This document shows, piece after piece, positions 5,537-7,198 of a DNA stretch of 7,198 bases. The stretch is taken from positions 1-7,198 of the forward strand of contig CAYXKT010000138.1 of the NCBI GenBank assembly GCA_964465735.1, written 5' to 3'. A model generated the notes under the pieces. That model made no database searches. It was not told the origin of the DNA and saw nothing but the letters and a program-made list of their open reading frames with translations. Within the stretch, counting starts at the first letter, position 1; each line of letters begins with the position of its first letter. The stretch is from Erginobacter sp964465735 (GTDB taxonomy: Bacteria > Auribacterota > Erginobacteria > Erginobacterales > Erginobacteraceae). Position numbers and translations under genes: made by a program.

Positions 5537-7096
5537 TCACTTCGCGAACTCCACCGCCCGAGTTTCCCGAAGCACGGTGATCTTGACCTGGCCGGGGTAA
5601 TCCATCTCTTCCTCGATCTTCTTGCTGATGTTCCGGGCGATCTGGATGGCTTCCAGGTCCCCTACCCTGTCCGGTTCCACCATTACCCTCACCTCTCTCC
5701 CGGCCTGGATGGCGTAAGCTTTCTTCACCCCGTGAAAAGAGAGAGCCAGCTGTTCCAGCTTGCCCAGCCGCTGCAGATACCCTTCCAGGGTCTCCGACCG
5801 GGCCCCCGGCCGGGCGGCGGAGACAGCGTCTCCGGCCTGGCTGAGGAAGTCATAAACCGACTGCGGTTCCACCTCGCCGTGGTGAGAGGAGATCGCCTGA
5901 ATGATAACCGCGGAGAGACCAAATTTCCGAGCCAGGTTGGCACCGATCTCGGCGTGAGGGCCTTCCACCTCGTGATCGACCGCTTTACCGATATCGTGAA
6001 GTAACCCGATCTTCTTGGCCAACTGAATATCCAACTTTAGTTCCGCGGCCATAATGCCCATAATAAAGGCGACTTCGCGGGAATGGTCGAGTACGTTCTG
6101 CCCGTAACTGGTCCGGTAGCGCAGTCTCCCCAGAATCTTGAGGAGTTCCGGCTTCAGGCCGGGGACGCCGACTTCAAAGGCGGCCTGTTCCCCCGCCTCC
6201 CGGATCGTCCGATCCACCTCCAGAGTGGCTTTCTTTACCAGTTCCTCGATCCGGGGGGGATGGATCCGGCCATCGGTGACCAACTTCTTCAATGCTAACC
6301 GGGCAATCTCCCGGCGTACCGGGTCGAAACAGGAAAGCACCACCATCTCCGGGGTATCGTCCACAATGATGTCAACCCCGGTCAGAGCCTGGAAGGCTCG
6401 GATGTTACGTCCTTCCCGGCCGATAATCCGGCCCTTCATCTCATCATTGGGCAGGGGGATGGTCGAGACCGCCACCTCGGATACCTGGTCGGAGGCATAG
6501 CGCTGGATGGCCAGGGTGATGATCTTCCTGGCCTCCTTTTCCGCTTTCTCCCGAGCCTCGTTCTCGATCTGCCGGCCGATCAGGGCCCCTTCCCGCTCCG
6601 CTTCTTCCTGGAGCGAGCCAAGAAGGATTTTCTTGGCTTCTTCCCGGCTAAACCCGGAGATCTGCTGGAGTCGGGATTGTTGCTTTTCGATCAGCACGTT
6701 GACCTGGTTTTCCTTCTGGGAAAAATTCTGTTCCTGTTCCTTGAACTTCTTTTCTCTCTCCTGGAACTTTGTCTCCCGCCGCTCCAGAAAATTGAGCTTG
6801 CGTTCCAGGTTCTCCTCACGGGCGTTGATTCGTTTATCCAGGTCCTTCAATTCCTGCCGTTCCTGCTTGCTCTCCTGCTCAAACTGGGTCCGGGTCCGGA
6901 AAAGTTCTTCCTTGGCCTGCAGAGCCATCTCTTTGCGCTTGGCGGCAACTTCCCGGTCGGCATCCTCGATGATTATCTTCACTCGCTGCGAGGCCGAGAC
7001 AATCCGGCCACGGGCCCAGAGGGCGTAAGCTCCCAAGCCCAGTCCCGCCCCAAGCAGTGCGGCGACCACCGCGATAATATATCCTGTGATACCCAT
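5537..7096 (-). CDS. rny: Ribonuclease Y
   Basis: RNase Y is a membrane-anchored endoribonuclease that starts decay and processing of many mRNAs. The 519 residues match the usual length of about 520. An N-terminal membrane segment (about 4-27, ITGYIIAVVAALLGAGLGLG...) is followed by a long charged coiled coil (about 35-200). A KH RNA-binding domain carries GRIIGREGRNIRAFQALTG (222-240, with the GxxG loop GREG), and an HD phosphohydrolase domain contains DHSREVAF (337-344) and the catalytic LLHDIGKAVDHE (365-376, H367 and D368). The C-terminal region ends in VKITVLRETRAVEFAK, as expected. The ATG at 7096 is the preferred start because GAGGTGA (7102-7108) lies five bases upstream; the GTG in frame at 7105 is part of that ribosome binding site. 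ymdB follows after 62 bases, matching the rny-ymdB pair known from Bacillus. Confidence 0.97.
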   Translation of the reverse strand: MGITGYIIAVVAALLGAGLGLGAYALWARGRIVSASQRVKIIIEDADREVAAKRKEMALQAKEELFRTRTQFEQESKQERQELKDLDKRINAREENLERKLNFLERRETKFQEREKKFKEQEQNFSQKENQVNVLIEKQQSRLQQISGFSREEAKKILLGSLQEEAEREGALIGRQIENEAREKAEKEARKIITLAIQRYASDQVSEVAVSTIPLPNDEMKGRIIGREGRNIRAFQALTGVDIIVDDTPEMVVLSCFDPVRREIARLALKKLVTDGRIHPPRIEELVKKATLEVDRTIREAGEQAAFEVGVPGLKPELLKILGRLRYRTSYGQNVLDHSREVAFIMGIMAAELKLDIQLAKKIGLLHDIGKAVDHEVEGPHAEIGANLARKFGLSAVIIQAISSHHGEVEPQSVYDFLSQAGDAVSAARPGARSETLEGYLQRLGKLEQLALSFHGVKKAYAIQAGREVRVMVEPDRVGDLEAIQIARNISKKIEEEMDYPGQVKITVLRETRAVEFAK

Positions 7097-7113
7097 AATA
7101 TTCACCTCGCTGG

Positions 7114-7140
7114 TAATTCGCCCGATGCGCGCGCGAATTA
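7114..7140. promoter_or_regulatory. Inverted repeat in the rny leader (possible operator or hairpin)
   Basis: TAATTCGC (7114-7121) and GCGAATTA (7133-7140) are a perfect 8-bp inverted repeat separated by 11 GC-rich bases. It lies five bases upstream of the rny ribosome binding site (7102-7108). It could be a protein-binding site or an RNA hairpin in the 5' leader. Nothing in the sequence decides between these, and a chance palindrome is possible. Confidence 0.4.
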
Positions 7141-7145
7141 TTGAT

Positions 7146-7194
7146 TTAAACCTAAGTTGAGCGATTATTGCGGATGAAACGTGCTAAGATTTTG
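7146..7194 (-). repeat. Right copy of ~50-bp inverted repeat, upstream of rny
   Basis: The minus-strand reading runs from CAAAATCTTAGC at 7194 to CTTAGGTTTAA ending at 7146. The last 21 bases match 29-49 at 20 positions, and 34 of 49 match over the full stretch. It sits about 50-100 bases upstream of the rny start, so it may contain the rny promoter, but I could not find a convincing -35/-10 pair. Only four more window bases lie beyond it, so its outer boundary is unknown. Confidence 0.7.
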
Positions 7195-7198
7195 CCGG

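Noticed and set aside
4749..5600. Open frame of 283 codons on the plus strand
   Set aside because: It lies antisense to ymdB and the end of rny, both with full family motifs. Its translation is rich in P, G and R with no recognisable domain, as expected for a shadow frame in GC-rich DNA.
6677..7144. Plus-strand frame with leucine- and phenylalanine-rich, membrane-like translation
   Set aside because: It is the complement of the Lys/Glu-rich coiled coil of RNase Y, which always gives Leu/Phe/Ser-rich antisense frames.
7141..7198. Promoter for rny
   Set aside because: AT-rich hexamers such as AATAAT and TTTAAAT are present on the minus strand, but none has a plausible -35 partner at 16-18 bases, so no promoter is called.
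1..7198. CRISPR arrays, tRNA or rRNA genes, toxin-antitoxin or defence genes
   Set aside because: No regularly spaced repeats, cloverleaf sequences or relevant protein families were seen; nearly all DNA outside the intergenic repeats is covered by six housekeeping genes.

Overview
The window holds six protein genes, all on the minus strand and therefore transcribed from high to low coordinates: rny (RNase Y), a ymdB-type metallophosphoesterase gene, xseA and xseB (exonuclease VII), dxs (first enzyme of the MEP isoprenoid pathway) and tlyA (rRNA 2'-O-methyltransferase). All six look intact. The organism is a bacterium with moderately high G+C coding DNA (judged by eye) and ordinary GGAG-type Shine-Dalgarno sites. 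RNase Y next to YmdB, and an xseA-xseB-dxs-tlyA block, are arrangements best known from Firmicutes-like genomes and also seen in many uncultured phyla. The crowd of short dispersed intergenic repeats suggests an uncultured lineage with a repeat-rich genome. I cannot name the phylum from this sequence.

Layout from right to left. Bases 7097-7198 are the rny leader, with a short hairpin and one copy of a roughly 50-bp repeat. rny covers 7096-5537. A 62-nt spacer carrying a small tandem repeat leads to ymdB (5474-4671). A 435-bp non-coding gap (4236-4670) follows and consists of four nested pairs of inverted repeats, including a 186-bp MITE-like element with 15-bp terminal inverted repeats. xseA (4235-3024), xseB (2997-2734), dxs (2741-846) and tlyA (845-60) are then tightly packed: xseB and dxs overlap by 8 bp, and the dxs stop codon directly abuts the tlyA start. 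Bases 1-59, downstream of tlyA, hold the second copy of the ~50-bp repeat, inverted relative to the first.

Functionally, the first pair concerns RNA turnover: a membrane-anchored endoribonuclease plus a phosphodiesterase thought to act on cyclic nucleotides. The second block combines single-stranded DNA degradation, isoprenoid precursor synthesis and ribosome modification. This grouping is conserved by genome history rather than being one pathway. The prenyl synthase gene ispA, which often sits between xseB and dxs, is absent. I saw no tRNA, rRNA, CRISPR array, intact transposase or convincing rho-independent terminator. The most unusual part of the window is the repeat architecture between the genes; the genes themselves are conventional.
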